Positions 1-10,671 of a stretch of 64,000 bases of DNA are shown here, one piece after another. How positions within the stretch are numbered: the stretch's first letter is position 1; every line of letters starts with the position of its first letter. The stretch lies in contig NZ_BOMY01000048.1 of assembly GCF_016862435.1 (NCBI RefSeq), positions 62,001-126,000 of the forward strand. The letters run 5' to 3'. The notes beneath the pieces were generated by a model, which was given only the letters and a program-made list of their open reading frames with translations, did not search any database and was not told the origin of the DNA. The translations under genes were made by a program, and so were the position numbers. The stretch is from Paractinoplanes tereljensis (GTDB lineage Bacteria; Actinomycetota; Actinomycetes; Mycobacteriales; Micromonosporaceae).

Positions 1-79
1 GATCAATTCTCCCGCACAGAACCGGCATATCACCCATAGTGGAAGGGTGCACCCCTCCGAGTCCGTTACGGTGGTCGGC

Positions 80-577
80 GTGCGTGTACGGGTAGAACAG
101 ACTCCGCTGCCGGGCATCGGTGTCCGGCACGACCTCGTGACCTCCTCAGGTCGTACGGTCGGGGTGGTCTCCCACCGCAACGGCCGTCGCGACCTGGTGC
201 TCTACGACGTGGATGACCCCGACGCGTGCCTCGCTTCGATCCCGCTCACCGACGGTGAGGCCGAGGCCCTGGCCGACGTGCTCGGCGCGTCGCTCATGCT
301 CGGCCAGCTCGCCGGGCTGCGGCAGCAGGCCGCCGGTCTGCTGACCGAGCAGATCGCGCTGCCGGCCGGCTCGCCGTTCGTCGGCCGCAAGCTGGGCGAC
401 ACCCGGGCCCGCACCCGCACGAGTGCCTCGATCGTGGCCGTGCTGCGTGACCGCGAGGTGATCGCCTCGCCCGGCCCGTCCTTCGTCTTCGAGGCGAACG
501 ACGTGGTCGTGGCCGTCGGCACCCGCGATGGCCTGGACGGCGTCACCGCCATCCTCGCCGGCGAACACGACGACTAG
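80..577 (+). CDS. TrkA-C (RCK_C) regulatory subunit of a cation/proton antiporter
   Basis: A protein of about 165 aa whose second half reads as an RCK_C/TrkA-C ligand-sensing domain (SPFVGRKLGDTRARTRTSAS, then a VVAVG segment near the C-terminus). Such cytosolic subunits gate CPA2 antiporters, as KhtT does for KhtU. The antiporter gene follows after 12 bases, so the two probably form one operon and one complex. The frame is open from a GTG at 47, but GGAAGG there abuts the codon with no spacing. I prefer GTG 80 (product MRVRVEQTPLPG), which has a GGTGG upstream. The start is uncertain; the function is inferred from domain and context. Confidence 0.8.
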   Translation: MRVRVEQTPLPGIGVRHDLVTSSGRTVGVVSHRNGRRDLVLYDVDDPDACLASIPLTDGEAEALADVLGASLMLGQLAGLRQQAAGLLTEQIALPAGSPFVGRKLGDTRARTRTSASIVAVLRDREVIASPGPSFVFEANDVVVAVGTRDGLDGVTAILAGEHDD

Positions 578-589
578 GCCTTCTAGCTG

Positions 590-1798
590 ATGCACAGTAC
601 GACGATTCTCTTGATCGAGGTCGGCGCGCTGCTCTTCGCGCTCGGCATGCTGGGCCGGCTCGGCCGCAAGTTCGGCCTCTCGCCCATCCCGCTCTATCTG
701 CTCGCCGGGCTCGCCTTCGGGCACGGCGGGTTCGTCCCGCTCTCGGCCAGCGAGGAGTTCATCTCGGTCGGCGCCGAGATCGGCGTGATCCTGCTGCTGG
801 TCATGCTGGGCTTGGAGTACTCGGCGACCGAGCTGGTCGGCAACCTGCGCGCGGCCGCGCCGGCCGGGGTGATCGACGCGCTGCTCAACGCCATCCCCGG
901 GGCCGGTTTCGCGCTGCTGCTCGGCTGGGGCTGGCAGGCCGCCCTGGTGCTGGCCGGCATCACCTGGGTGTCGTCCTCCGGCGTGATCGCCAAGGTGCTC
1001 GGCGACCTGGGCCGGCTCGGCAACCGGGAGACCCCGGTGATCCTGTCGGTGCTGGTCATCGAGGACCTGGCGATGGCCTTCTACCTGCCGCTGGTCACCG
1101 CCGTGCTGGCCGGGGTCGGGCTGGTCGGCGGGCTCAAGGCGCTGGCCGTCGCGGTGGTCACGGTGATCGCGGTGCTGGTGGTGGCGATCCGCTACGGCAG
1201 CGCGATCAGCAAGGCCATGTCGGTGTCCGACCCGGAGGCGTTGCTGCTCAGCGTGCTCGGGCTGACCCTGTTCGTGGCCGGCGTGGCGGCCGAGCTCAAG
1301 GTGTCCGCCGCGGTCGGCGCGTTCCTGGTCGGCATCGCGCTGTCCGGTCCGGTCGCGCACCACGCCACCCAGATGCTGGAACCGCTGCGCGACCTGTTCG
1401 CGGCGGTGTTCTTCGTCTTCTTCGGGCTGTCCACCGACCCGGCCGACATGCCACCGGTGCTGCTGCCCGCGCTCGCCCTGGCCGTGCTGACCATGACCAC
1501 CAAGGTGTTCACCGGCTATCTGGCCGCCAAGCGGGTCGGCGTGGCGCTGCCCGGTCAGCTGCGGGCCGGCCTCGCGCTGATGCCCCGCGGCGAGTTCTCG
1601 GTGGTCATCGCCGGCCTCGCGGTGGCGTCCGGGGTGGAGCCCCGGCTCGCGCCGCTGGCGACCGCCTATGTATTGATCACCGTCGTCACCGGGCCGATGC
1701 TCGCCCGGCTGCCCGATTACCAGTGGTTCAAGAACATTGTCAGGCGGCGGATGGCCCTCCGGCAGCGCCGCACGACACCTGTTCCCGCAGGTGAGTGA
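590..1798 (+). CDS. CPA2-family cation:proton antiporter
   Basis: A 402-aa polytopic membrane protein with about 11-12 hydrophobic segments along its whole length. It carries family hallmarks of the Na+/H+ exchanger (Kef/CPA2) fold: a G-rich discontinuous helix (WVSSSGVIAKVLGDLG, residues about 125-140) and the conserved acidic pair in VLVIEDLAMAFYLPL (residues about 152-166). It lacks a C-terminal RCK domain, which fits the separate TrkA-C subunit encoded just upstream. It probably exchanges K+ or Na+ for H+ at the plasma membrane; the ion cannot be told from sequence. The ATG at 590 is preceded by a weak ribosome site (CTAGCTG). Confidence 0.85.
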   Translation: MHSTTILLIEVGALLFALGMLGRLGRKFGLSPIPLYLLAGLAFGHGGFVPLSASEEFISVGAEIGVILLLVMLGLEYSATELVGNLRAAAPAGVIDALLNAIPGAGFALLLGWGWQAALVLAGITWVSSSGVIAKVLGDLGRLGNRETPVILSVLVIEDLAMAFYLPLVTAVLAGVGLVGGLKALAVAVVTVIAVLVVAIRYGSAISKAMSVSDPEALLLSVLGLTLFVAGVAAELKVSAAVGAFLVGIALSGPVAHHATQMLEPLRDLFAAVFFVFFGLSTDPADMPPVLLPALALAVLTMTTKVFTGYLAAKRVGVALPGQLRAGLALMPRGEFSVVIAGLAVASGVEPRLAPLATAYVLITVVTGPMLARLPDYQWFKNIVRRRMALRQRRTTPVPAGE

Positions 1799-1939
1799 CC
1801 CTCATTACGGGCAGAACTCCATAATGCTACTGACCAGTATCCGATTGTGATGCCCTAACACTTCCGTAGGAACTTTGGGCACGCTACCGTTCCGGCTCGA
1901 CAACTACGTGTTATTCGGACTTTCTGTCTAGGCGGCGGC

Positions 1940-2383
1940 GTGACAGTGCGTGAGTCGACTTTCTTTGGATTTGCGAACCCGGTCGATCCTCGGCCGGAGG
2001 AGATGCAGGCGTGGGCGTACAGCCCGGAGTCAGTGCCTCTCGATGCCATGCCCGGAGACTGGGATCTCCTGATCTCCGGTGACGTACTCGCACCGACCCT
2101 CTTCGAGCTGGCCATGGATCGGCAGTGCCCGGCGCGCCGCTTCGCGCAGCACTGCATGTACATCTACGCCGCCGACGGGGTCCGGCAAAACGCGACAAGC
2201 CAGCGAAAACGACGTCTCAAGAAGTTCGTCGAGCGGGCCGAGGAGGTCGGCGACGAGCCGATGGCGATCTGGGCGCACAACGTGCGCACCCTGATGAGCC
2301 GGCCCGAGACGTTCGACTACGCCGACTGGATCGAGGGTGGCCTGGTGCGCCACCCCCGACGCCTCGGGATGTTCCGCCGCTAG
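1940..2383 (+). CDS. conserved hypothetical protein
   Basis: A 147-aa soluble protein I cannot assign to a named family. It has no signal peptide or membrane segment. The middle holds a basic stretch (TSQRKRRLKKFVERAEEVGDE, cut here) and the C-terminus ends in arginines. The start at GTG 1940 is the first in frame and has GGCGGCG upstream, so it is plausible but not certain. It is transcribed alone, with a 141-base gap before it, and converges on hspR; the two share a bidirectional terminator at 2397-2429. Codon use is like that of the neighbours, which supports a real gene. Confidence 0.6.
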   Translation: MTVRESTFFGFANPVDPRPEEMQAWAYSPESVPLDAMPGDWDLLISGDVLAPTLFELAMDRQCPARRFAQHCMYIYAADGVRQNATSQRKRRLKKFVERAEEVGDEPMAIWAHNVRTLMSRPETFDYADWIEGGLVRHPRRLGMFRR

Positions 2384-2396
2384 GTGCGCAGCAAGA

Positions 2397-2429
2397 ACGA
2401 GCGGCCCTCCCATCGGGAAGGCCGCTCGT
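2397..2429. terminator. bidirectional hairpin terminator between the 1940 gene and hspR
   Basis: A 10-bp perfect stem (2397-2406 with 2420-2429) is extended after one mismatch by TCCC/GGGA around an ATC loop. T-rich sequence follows on both strands (AGTTATTT on plus, TTCTT on minus). It lies exactly between two convergent stop codons. Confidence 0.8.
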
Positions 2430-2431
2430 AG

Positions 2432-2866
2432 TTATTTGTCGGACGACCGGCGCGGCCGCCAGACCACCAGGGCCGTGGACGGTCGCTCCTGGCGAACCAG
2501 GTCGCGGGTCGAGTACGGGCTCTCCATGTGCGCCATCCGGGTGTACGCGTCGTCGAGCTGCTGTTCCAGCTCGGCGACCCGGTGCTGCAGGTCGGCGACC
2601 AGCTGTTCCAAGCCGATGATGCGCTTGATGCCGGCCAGGTTGACGCCTTCGTCCTGGCTCAGTTTCTGCACCTCGCGCAGCAGCGCGACGTCACGTTCGC
2701 TGTACCGGCGGCCGCCACCACCGGCGCGGCCGGGCTGCACCAGGCCGAGCCGGTCGTACTGGCGGAGCGTCTGCGGGTGCATGCCGGCCAGTCGCGCGGC
2801 CACCGAAATGATCAGGACCTTCGCGTCAGAGGCCTGCTCCACCGAGATGTGGATCTCCTCATACAT
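2432..2866 (-). CDS. hspR: HspR, MerR-family heat-shock repressor
   Basis: A 144-aa protein with an N-terminal MerR-type winged helix (VAARLAGMHPQTLRQYDRLG, residues about 20-40), a short wing rich in Gly/Arg, and a coiled-coil segment (LEQLVADLQHRVAELEQQLD, about residues 97-116). It is the last gene of the dnaK-grpE-dnaJ-hspR operon, the standard actinobacterial arrangement. HspR binds HAIR inverted repeats, with DnaK acting as co-repressor, so the operon regulates itself. A matching HAIR site lies over the dnaK promoter at 6722-6742. The gene ends at a shared terminator. Confidence 0.95.
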   Translation of the reverse strand: MYEEIHISVEQASDAKVLIISVAARLAGMHPQTLRQYDRLGLVQPGRAGGGGRRYSERDVALLREVQKLSQDEGVNLAGIKRIIGLEQLVADLQHRVAELEQQLDDAYTRMAHMESPYSTRDLVRQERPSTALVVWRPRRSSDK

Positions 2867-2887
2867 GTGCCACCTCCCGATCAGGTA

Positions 2888-4090
2888 CTAACCGCCTCGG
2901 CGCACGCGCGCTTCGAGCCGGTCCCGCCCAGCCGGCGGGGTCAGTTTCGCGAAACGCTCCAGCGCGTCCCGCGCTTCCCCCGTGACGGAGTCCGGCACCT
3001 GAACCTCGACCGTGACGATCAGGTCGCCGGGTGGTCCGTCCTTGCGAGCCACGCCCTTGCCTCGGGCCCGCAACTTGCGTCCGCTCGGGGTGCCGGGTGG
3101 CACCCGCATGGTGACCGGGCCGTCGAGTGTCGGCACCCGGAGGTCGGCGCCGAGCACCGCCTCGGCGATGCTGATCGGCACGGTCAGTGTGAGGTCGTCG
3201 CCGCTGCGCCCGAACAGGTCGTCGGGACGCACCATGACCTGCACGTACAGATCGCCGGCCGGACCGCCGCGATCGCCCGGCTCACCGCGGCCGGAGAGCC
3301 GGATGCGCTGGCCGTCGGCCACCCCGGAGGGGAACCGGACGTTGATCGTGCGGGCCTTGGTGACCCCACCGGTGCCCCGGCACTCGGGGCACTTCTCGTC
3401 GACGATGGTGCCGGCGCCCTGGCACTCCCGGCACGGCTCGCTGAAACTGAACGAGCCCTGGTTACGGGAGATCAGGCCGCTGCCGTGGCACTGCGGACAG
3501 GTGCGCGGCGTGGTGCCCGGCTTGGCGCCGTTGCCGTGACACGTGTCACACTCGCCGGCCGACCGCAGCGTCAGCGGCAACGTCGTACCGCGCACTGCCT
3601 GCACGAAGTCGAGGGTCACCTCGGTCTCCACGTCCCGGCCTCGACGCGGACCGCGCCGCGCGGCGGCGTTGCCGCCCGGACCTCCGCCCGAAAATATCGA
3701 GCTGAATATGTCCGAGAAACCGGCCCCGCCGAACCGGCGGTCACCGGGGCTGCCCGCCCCGGCACCCGCGCCGGAGAACCCGCCGAACAGGTCGGACGGG
3801 TCGAACTGCGCACCGCCGGTGCCCGACCGAGCGCCCCGACGGAACGCGCCCGAACCGAACAGCGAGCGCATCTCGTCGTACTCTTTGCGCTTCTTGTCGT
3901 CGGACAGCACGTCGTACGCCTCGGAGGTGGCCTTGAATTTCTCCTCGGCCTCCTTGTTGTCCGGGTTACGGTCGGGGTGCAGGTCGCGGGCGAGTTTCCG
4001 GTAAGCCTTCTTGATCTCGTCGGTCGTGGCGGACTTGTTCACGCCCAGGACGGCATAGAAGTCCTTCTCGAGCCAGTCCTTCGAGCTCAT
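2888..4090 (-). CDS. dnaJ: DnaJ (Hsp40) co-chaperone
   Basis: About 400 aa with the full type-I architecture: J domain with the HPD triad (RDLHPDRNPDNKEAEE, residues about 37-52), a Gly/Phe-rich linker, four CxxCxGxG zinc-binding repeats (CDTCHGNG, CPQCHGSG, CRECQGAG, CPECRGTG) and a C-terminal substrate-binding region. It stimulates DnaK ATPase and delivers unfolded clients. I place the start at ATG 4090, which has GGAGGTG six bases upstream. The in-frame GTG at 4099 lies inside that ribosome site. The gene is third in the heat-shock operon, 67 bases after grpE, with a strong hairpin between them. Confidence 0.96.
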   Translation of the reverse strand: MSSKDWLEKDFYAVLGVNKSATTDEIKKAYRKLARDLHPDRNPDNKEAEEKFKATSEAYDVLSDDKKRKEYDEMRSLFGSGAFRRGARSGTGGAQFDPSDLFGGFSGAGAGAGSPGDRRFGGAGFSDIFSSIFSGGGPGGNAAARRGPRRGRDVETEVTLDFVQAVRGTTLPLTLRSAGECDTCHGNGAKPGTTPRTCPQCHGSGLISRNQGSFSFSEPCRECQGAGTIVDEKCPECRGTGGVTKARTINVRFPSGVADGQRIRLSGRGEPGDRGGPAGDLYVQVMVRPDDLFGRSGDDLTLTVPISIAEAVLGADLRVPTLDGPVTMRVPPGTPSGRKLRARGKGVARKDGPPGDLIVTVEVQVPDSVTGEARDALERFAKLTPPAGRDRLEARVRRGG

Positions 4091-4114
4091 CGCGTCCACC
4101 TCCGCCTAGCGGTA

Positions 4115-4145
4115 GTCCCGCCCACCGGCATGCGGTGGGCGGGAC
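4115..4145. other. perfect hairpin in the grpE-dnaJ intergenic space
   Basis: A 12-bp perfect GC-rich stem (4115-4126 with 4134-4145) around a GGCATGC loop. No T-run follows on the minus strand. It lies inside the operon, so it is more likely a partial attenuator, RNA-processing or 3'-end protecting structure than a full terminator. Confidence 0.6.
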
Positions 4146-4157
4146 GAGCCTGTGAGA

Positions 4158-4795
4158 TCACTCCGGGTCGGCCACCGCGACCAGCGCGGCGCGCAGCATC
4201 CGCTCGCCCAGCGAGTAGCCCCGGCGCATCACGTCGACACAGGTCGGCTCCGTGACGTCAGCCGACGTCAGGTGCGCGACCGCCTCGTGCCGGTTCGGGT
4301 CGAAGGGGTCACCCTTCTCACCGAACGCGGTGAGTCCGAGCTTGCCGGTCACCGCGGTCAGCGACTCGGCCACCGAGGCGAACGGCCCGACCAGGTCGCC
4401 GTGCTCGCGCGCCCGGTCGATGTCGTCGAGCACCGGAAGCAGTGCGGTAAGCAGCGCTCCGGTGGTCAGCTCGGCGGCCACCGACCGGTCGCGGTCGATC
4501 CGCTTGCGGTAGTTGGCGTACTCAGCGGTTACCCGCTGCAGGTCGTGGGTCCGCTCGTCGAGCTCGTTGCGCAGCGCCTCGAGCTCGGCACCGAGAGCCG
4601 GGACGGCCGGCTCGGCAGCCTCCTCAGTCACGGCACCCTCCTCCGGTTCGGCGGCGCGATGTGCGCCCCCGATCGGCTTCTCCTTGGCCTCGGCGGTGGC
4701 TTTGACCTTCGCGTCGGCCTTCGGATCGATCTTGCGGCGGTCCCGGATGACGACCCGCTCGGTCGCCTGACCGTCGTTTTCGTCGTCCGCGGCAC

Positions 4796-4799
<4 letters not shown>
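4158..4799 (-). CDS. grpE: GrpE nucleotide exchange factor
   Basis: A 213-aa protein with a charged, disordered N-terminus (residues 1-70), a long helical dimerisation segment (LGAELEALRNELDERTHDLQ, about 69-88) and the C-terminal GrpE head domain (NYRKRIDRDR, then NPNRHEAVA-like and GYSLGERMLRAALV). It releases ADP from DnaK. It starts at GTG 4799, which overlaps the dnaK stop by four bases (GTGA), so the two are translationally coupled. The N-terminal extension is longer than in E. coli GrpE but usual for actinomycetes. Confidence 0.95.
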
Positions 4800-6682
<1,883 letters not shown>

Positions 6683-6711
6683 GGTGGTCCTCGCTTCTTA
6701 CAGAGCTCGGT

Positions 6712-6742
6712 TCAGTACAAGGTTGAGTGGAACCGACTCAAT
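6712..6742 (-). promoter_or_regulatory. dnaK promoter with HspR-binding HAIR inverted repeat
   Basis: TTGAGT-N7-ACTCAA (6723-6728 and 6736-6741) matches the known HAIR consensus CTTGAGT-N7-ACTCAAG except at the outermost base on each side. On the minus strand TTGAGT (6741-6736) can serve as the -35 box, with TACTGA (6717-6712) as the -10 box after 18 bases. HspR binding would therefore block RNA polymerase directly. A further TTGAG/ACTCA pair at 6776-6798 has the wrong spacing (13) and may be a weak secondary site. Confidence 0.85.
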
Positions 6743-6894
6743 GATGCCACGGGCATGCTCATCGTCAACTCGGACTTGAGCCAACCGGACGCAACTCACA
6801 CACGTATCGACCCTTGCAGTTCGGTAGATACCTGTCCGGTCACGGCATACCGGCACCTGTTGTCCTGCATGCATAGATCGGGCACTCTTTACCC

Positions 6895-8958
6895 GTGACG
6901 ACGCACGGTGACGCGGTCGGTCCATCGGCCAAATCCGCCGTGGACGCCGCAACGAAAGAGCCCGCCGGATCGGACGAGAAGGGCCTGACGAGCACGGTTT
7001 CGACCGACGCCGGGGACAACTCTGATCCTACGGAAGCCGCTGTGTCCCGTCAGCCACATCCTGATCCCGCCGACGAGGCGCCGACCGAGGCCGTCGAGCC
7101 GGTCGCCGAAGGTGATCCGGATACCAAGATCGAGTTACCGGCAGATGACGCGAAGGCCGACGAGCCCGCCGACCAGCCAACGGTAACCGAAACGTTATCC
7201 GAGCCGGAAATCGCCCCAGAACCGGTAAAACCGACCGAACCGCCGGCCGAGGTGACCCGGCTCGCGGAGGCGCTCAGTGGCCTGCGAGCCACGATCGGTG
7301 GCGCTTCCTACCCCCTCGTCATGCCCTCGGCCGAGGACGCCCGCCGGATCGGCGCGGCGCTTGTCGCCCAGGTCGACGACTACCTCCTGCCGCGCCTCGC
7401 CCGGCTCGACGCGCCGCTGCTCGTGGTCGTCGGCGGCTCCACCGGCGCCGGTAAATCCACGCTGGTCAACAGCCTGGTCCGGGCTCCGGTCAGCACGGCC
7501 GGGGTGCTGCGCCCGACGACCCGCTCGCCGGTGCTGGTCAGCAACCCGTCCGACCTGGCGTGGTTCCGGCAGGGTCAGCTGCTGCCCGGCCTGGTCCGCA
7601 CCCCGGAGTCCAGCGCCGATCCGCGCACCCTGCAGATCGTCTCGGCCCCGGCGCTCGGCGCCGGCCTGGCCTTTCTCGACGCCCCCGACATCGACTCGGT
7701 GGTCGAGGGCAACCGGCGGCTCGCGGCTCAGCTGCTGGCCGCCGCCGACCTGTGGCTGTTCGTGACCACCGCCGCTCGGTACGCCGACAACGTGCCCTGG
7801 GAGCTGCTCACCACCGCCCGGCTGCGGGGCACCGTGATCGCCCTGGTCCTCGACCGGGTCCCGGCCGACGCGGCCGCCGAGATCTCCGCTCACCTGCGCG
7901 AGATGCTGGCCGCCCGCAACCTCGGCGCCGCGCCGCTGTTCGTGCTGCCGGAGACCACACTCGACGGTCAGGGACTGATCGCCGAGGACGTCATCGGCCC
8001 GCTGCACGACTGGTTCAAGCAGCTCGCGGCCGACGCCAACGCCCGCTCGGCGGTGGTGCGGCAGACCCTGGACGGCGCGCTCGCGGCGCTCGGGCCGGCC
8101 GTGTCCGGGCTGGCCGACGCGGCCGACGACCAGGCGGTGGCCGCCCGCGCACTCGACGAGCGGGTCACCGTCGCCTACCGCAACGCCCGGCAGACCGTGG
8201 TCGAGGGACTGCGCGACGGCCGGCTGCTGCGCGGTGAGGTGCTGGCCCGCTGGCAGGAGTTCGTCGGCACCGGCGAGTTCATGCGCACGCTGGAGAGCCG
8301 GGTCGGGCAACTGCGCGACAAGCTGGTCTCGGCGATCACCGGGCGCCCGCTGCCCGGCCGCAACCTGCAGACGGCCCTGGAGTCGCAGCTGGTCACCCTG
8401 CTGCGCGGGGTCGCCACCGACGCGGCCGAGCAGGCCTACTCGGCGTGGCAGGCGCACCCGGCCGGCGCCGCCCTGCTGGAGCCGTCGCTGCAGCGCACCT
8501 CGACCGACCTGCCGCAGCGCGCCGACCGGCTGGTGCGCGACTGGCAGCAGTGGGTGCTCGGCCTGGTCCGCGAGCAGAGCGCCGAGAAACGGGTGGTCGC
8601 CCGGGGCGCGGCCTACGCCGTGAACGGCGCCGGTCTGGCCGTGATGATCGCCGTCTTCACCTCGACCGCCTTCATCCCGACCGGGCTCGAGGTGGCGGCC
8701 GGCGTCGGCACCACGGTGGCCGCGCAGAAGGTGCTCGAGGCGGTCTTCGGCGATCAGGCGATCCGGGGCCTGGCCAACCGGGCCCGGGAAGATCTGCTCT
8801 TCCGGGTGGGTGAGCTGCTCGATGCCGAGGCCGGCCGTTATACCGAACGCACGGCGGCCACCGGCCTCGACACCGCGCCGGCCACTGACCTGCGCCGGGC
8901 GGCCGCCGAGGTCGAGATCGCCCGGGCGGAACTCGCGTTGACGGGGAGCGCCTCATGA
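6895..8958 (+). CDS. dynamin-like GTPase, first of a pair (DynA-like)
   Basis: A 687-aa protein. Residues 1-120 are acidic, Pro/Glu/Thr-rich and probably disordered. The G domain follows with a P-loop (VVGGSTGAGKSTLVNS, about residues 177-192) and a G3-like LDAPDID (about 262-268). A helical region leads to a hydrophobic stretch (residues about 575-605) that could insert in the membrane. The pairing of two large GTPases, the second with two C-terminal TM helices, resembles Streptomyces DynA/DynB, which stabilise FtsZ rings during sporulation septation. That equivalence is inference. The GTG start has no clear ribosome site and may be leaderless. It overlaps the next gene by ATGA. Confidence 0.75.
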   Translation: MTTHGDAVGPSAKSAVDAATKEPAGSDEKGLTSTVSTDAGDNSDPTEAAVSRQPHPDPADEAPTEAVEPVAEGDPDTKIELPADDAKADEPADQPTVTETLSEPEIAPEPVKPTEPPAEVTRLAEALSGLRATIGGASYPLVMPSAEDARRIGAALVAQVDDYLLPRLARLDAPLLVVVGGSTGAGKSTLVNSLVRAPVSTAGVLRPTTRSPVLVSNPSDLAWFRQGQLLPGLVRTPESSADPRTLQIVSAPALGAGLAFLDAPDIDSVVEGNRRLAAQLLAAADLWLFVTTAARYADNVPWELLTTARLRGTVIALVLDRVPADAAAEISAHLREMLAARNLGAAPLFVLPETTLDGQGLIAEDVIGPLHDWFKQLAADANARSAVVRQTLDGALAALGPAVSGLADAADDQAVAARALDERVTVAYRNARQTVVEGLRDGRLLRGEVLARWQEFVGTGEFMRTLESRVGQLRDKLVSAITGRPLPGRNLQTALESQLVTLLRGVATDAAEQAYSAWQAHPAGAALLEPSLQRTSTDLPQRADRLVRDWQQWVLGLVREQSAEKRVVARGAAYAVNGAGLAVMIAVFTSTAFIPTGLEVAAGVGTTVAAQKVLEAVFGDQAIRGLANRAREDLLFRVGELLDAEAGRYTERTAATGLDTAPATDLRRAAAEVEIARAELALTGSAS

Positions 8959-10637
8959 GCTTGGTTGAGAAGGTGCGCGGGATACTGACCAGCACCGACG
9001 GCCGGATCGACGCCGAGGAACTGGTGCTGCGGCTGGAGTCGCTGGCCAAGTTCCTCCGGCTGGTCGATCCCTACCTGCCCGACGCCGACCTGGTCGCGGC
9101 GCACACCCTGGTCGAGCGGGCCGGCACCCGGCTGTCGCTGTCCCGCGACCACACCGTGGTGGCCCTGGCCGGCAGCACCGGCAGCGGCAAGTCGAGCCTG
9201 TTCAACGCCCTCGCCCGGCTGAAGCTGTCGCCGGTCGGCGTGCGGCGGCCGACCACCGGCGCGGCACACGCCTGCGTCTGGGGCCCGCTCGAACCGGCCA
9301 ACCGCCTGCTGGACTGGGTCGGGGTGCTGCCTCGGCAACGCTTCGTCCGGGAGAGCGCTCTCGACGGCGACGACGAGGTCGCGCTGCGCGGGCTCGTGCT
9401 GCTCGACCTGCCCGACTTCGACTCGATCGAGCGCAGCCACCGGCTCGAGGTCGACCGGCTGCTCGGCCTGGTCGACCAGGTGGTCTGGGTGGTCGACCCG
9501 CAGAAGTACGGCGACCGGATCCTGCACCAGGCCTACCTGTCGCAGTTCCGCAACCACTCCGGCGTCACCATCGTCGTGCTCAACCAGGCCGACCGGCTGT
9601 CCACCCAGGACACCGAGACGGTTCTGGGTGACCTGCGCCGGCTGCTCGAGGACGACGGCCTGACCGGCGCCCCGGTGCTGGCCACCTCGGCCAAGCAGCC
9701 CGGCATGCTGGCCGAGCTGCGCGGGACGCTCGAGAAGACGGTCGCCGACCGGCAGGCCGCGCTGCGCCGCCTGGCCGGTGACCTGGAGGCGGTCGGCGAG
9801 CCGCTCACCGCGATGATCGGCCCGCCGGCGGCCGAGGACGAGATCGACCGCAGCACCGTCCGGCAGCTCACCGATGCGCTCGCCGCCTCCGCCGGGGTCG
9901 GCGCGGTCGCCGACGCCGCGGCCGGCTCCTACCGTCATCGCGCCGCCACCGCCACCGGCTGGCCGGTCGTCCGCGGGCTTCGTAAGCTGCGGCCCGACCC
10001 GCTGCGCCGGCTGCACCTGGGCGCCAAGCCGGCGACCGACGCGATCTCCACCGACATCGTGCCGCGCACCTCGGTGCCCGAGGCCGACGCCGCCCAGAAG
10101 TCGGCCGTCGGCCTGTCCGTGCGGGCGGTGGCCAGCCGGGCCGCGGCGCCGCTGCCGCCGATGTGGGCGCCGGCCCTGAGCAACGCGGCTCGCTCCCGGG
10201 TCGACGACCTGCCCGACGCCCTCGACCGGGCGGTCGCCCAGGCCGACCTGGGCACCGCCCGCACCCCGCTGTGGTGGCGTGGCGTCGGGCTCCTGCAGTG
10301 GCTGCTCGCCGCCACCGCGATCTTCGGGCTGGGCTGGCTGCTGGCCGGTTACGTGGTCCGCATCCTTGGCCTGCCCGAGCTGCATCACCCGAAGCTCGGC
10401 GAGGTGCCGTTGCCCACCCTGTTCCTGCTCGGTGGCCTGCTCGGCGGGGTACTGCTCTGGTTGCTGCTCAAGCCGATCGTCAACTGGGGTGCCCGGCGCG
10501 CCCGGCACCGGGCCGAGCAGCAGTTGCGGGCCGGCGTCACCGATGTCGCCCGGGAATACGTGGTGGCGCCGGTGCGTGAGGTGCTCAACGCGTACGCCCA
10601 GGCGCGCGAGGCGCTCACGACCGTTCGATCGGAGTAG
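8955..10637 (+). CDS. dynamin-like GTPase with C-terminal membrane anchor (DynB-like)
   Basis: A 560-aa protein with a GTPase domain: P-loop ALAGSTGSGKSSLFNAL (about residues 70-86), G3 LLDLPDFDSIE (about 149-159), and G4-like NQAD (about 209-212). Helical regions follow, then two hydrophobic segments (about 443-470 and 484-508) joined by a short loop, and a basic C-terminus. It is translationally coupled to the upstream GTPase (ATGA overlap), so the two products probably work as one membrane-remodelling complex. In Streptomyces such a pair localises to sporulation septa. Without a search I cannot exclude a more generic YfjP-like ribosome-binding GTPase label. Confidence 0.75.
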   Translation: MSLVEKVRGILTSTDGRIDAEELVLRLESLAKFLRLVDPYLPDADLVAAHTLVERAGTRLSLSRDHTVVALAGSTGSGKSSLFNALARLKLSPVGVRRPTTGAAHACVWGPLEPANRLLDWVGVLPRQRFVRESALDGDDEVALRGLVLLDLPDFDSIERSHRLEVDRLLGLVDQVVWVVDPQKYGDRILHQAYLSQFRNHSGVTIVVLNQADRLSTQDTETVLGDLRRLLEDDGLTGAPVLATSAKQPGMLAELRGTLEKTVADRQAALRRLAGDLEAVGEPLTAMIGPPAAEDEIDRSTVRQLTDALAASAGVGAVADAAAGSYRHRAATATGWPVVRGLRKLRPDPLRRLHLGAKPATDAISTDIVPRTSVPEADAAQKSAVGLSVRAVASRAAAPLPPMWAPALSNAARSRVDDLPDALDRAVAQADLGTARTPLWWRGVGLLQWLLAATAIFGLGWLLAGYVVRILGLPELHHPKLGEVPLPTLFLLGGLLGGVLLWLLLKPIVNWGARRARHRAEQQLRAGVTDVAREYVVAPVREVLNAYAQAREALTTVRSE

Positions 10638-10671
10638 TCACCGGTTGCCGCCGCCCCGGTACGCTCGCGAT

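Noticed and set aside
2528..4255. 575-codon plus-strand open frame opposite hspR and dnaJ
   Set aside because: Antisense to two certain genes; its composition is a mirror of their codons, and it has no domain or ribosome site.
6776..6798. second HAIR site upstream of dnaK
   Set aside because: TTGAG and ACTCA are present but are separated by 13 bases instead of the seven plus outer bases of a HAIR repeat; at best a weak half-site pair.
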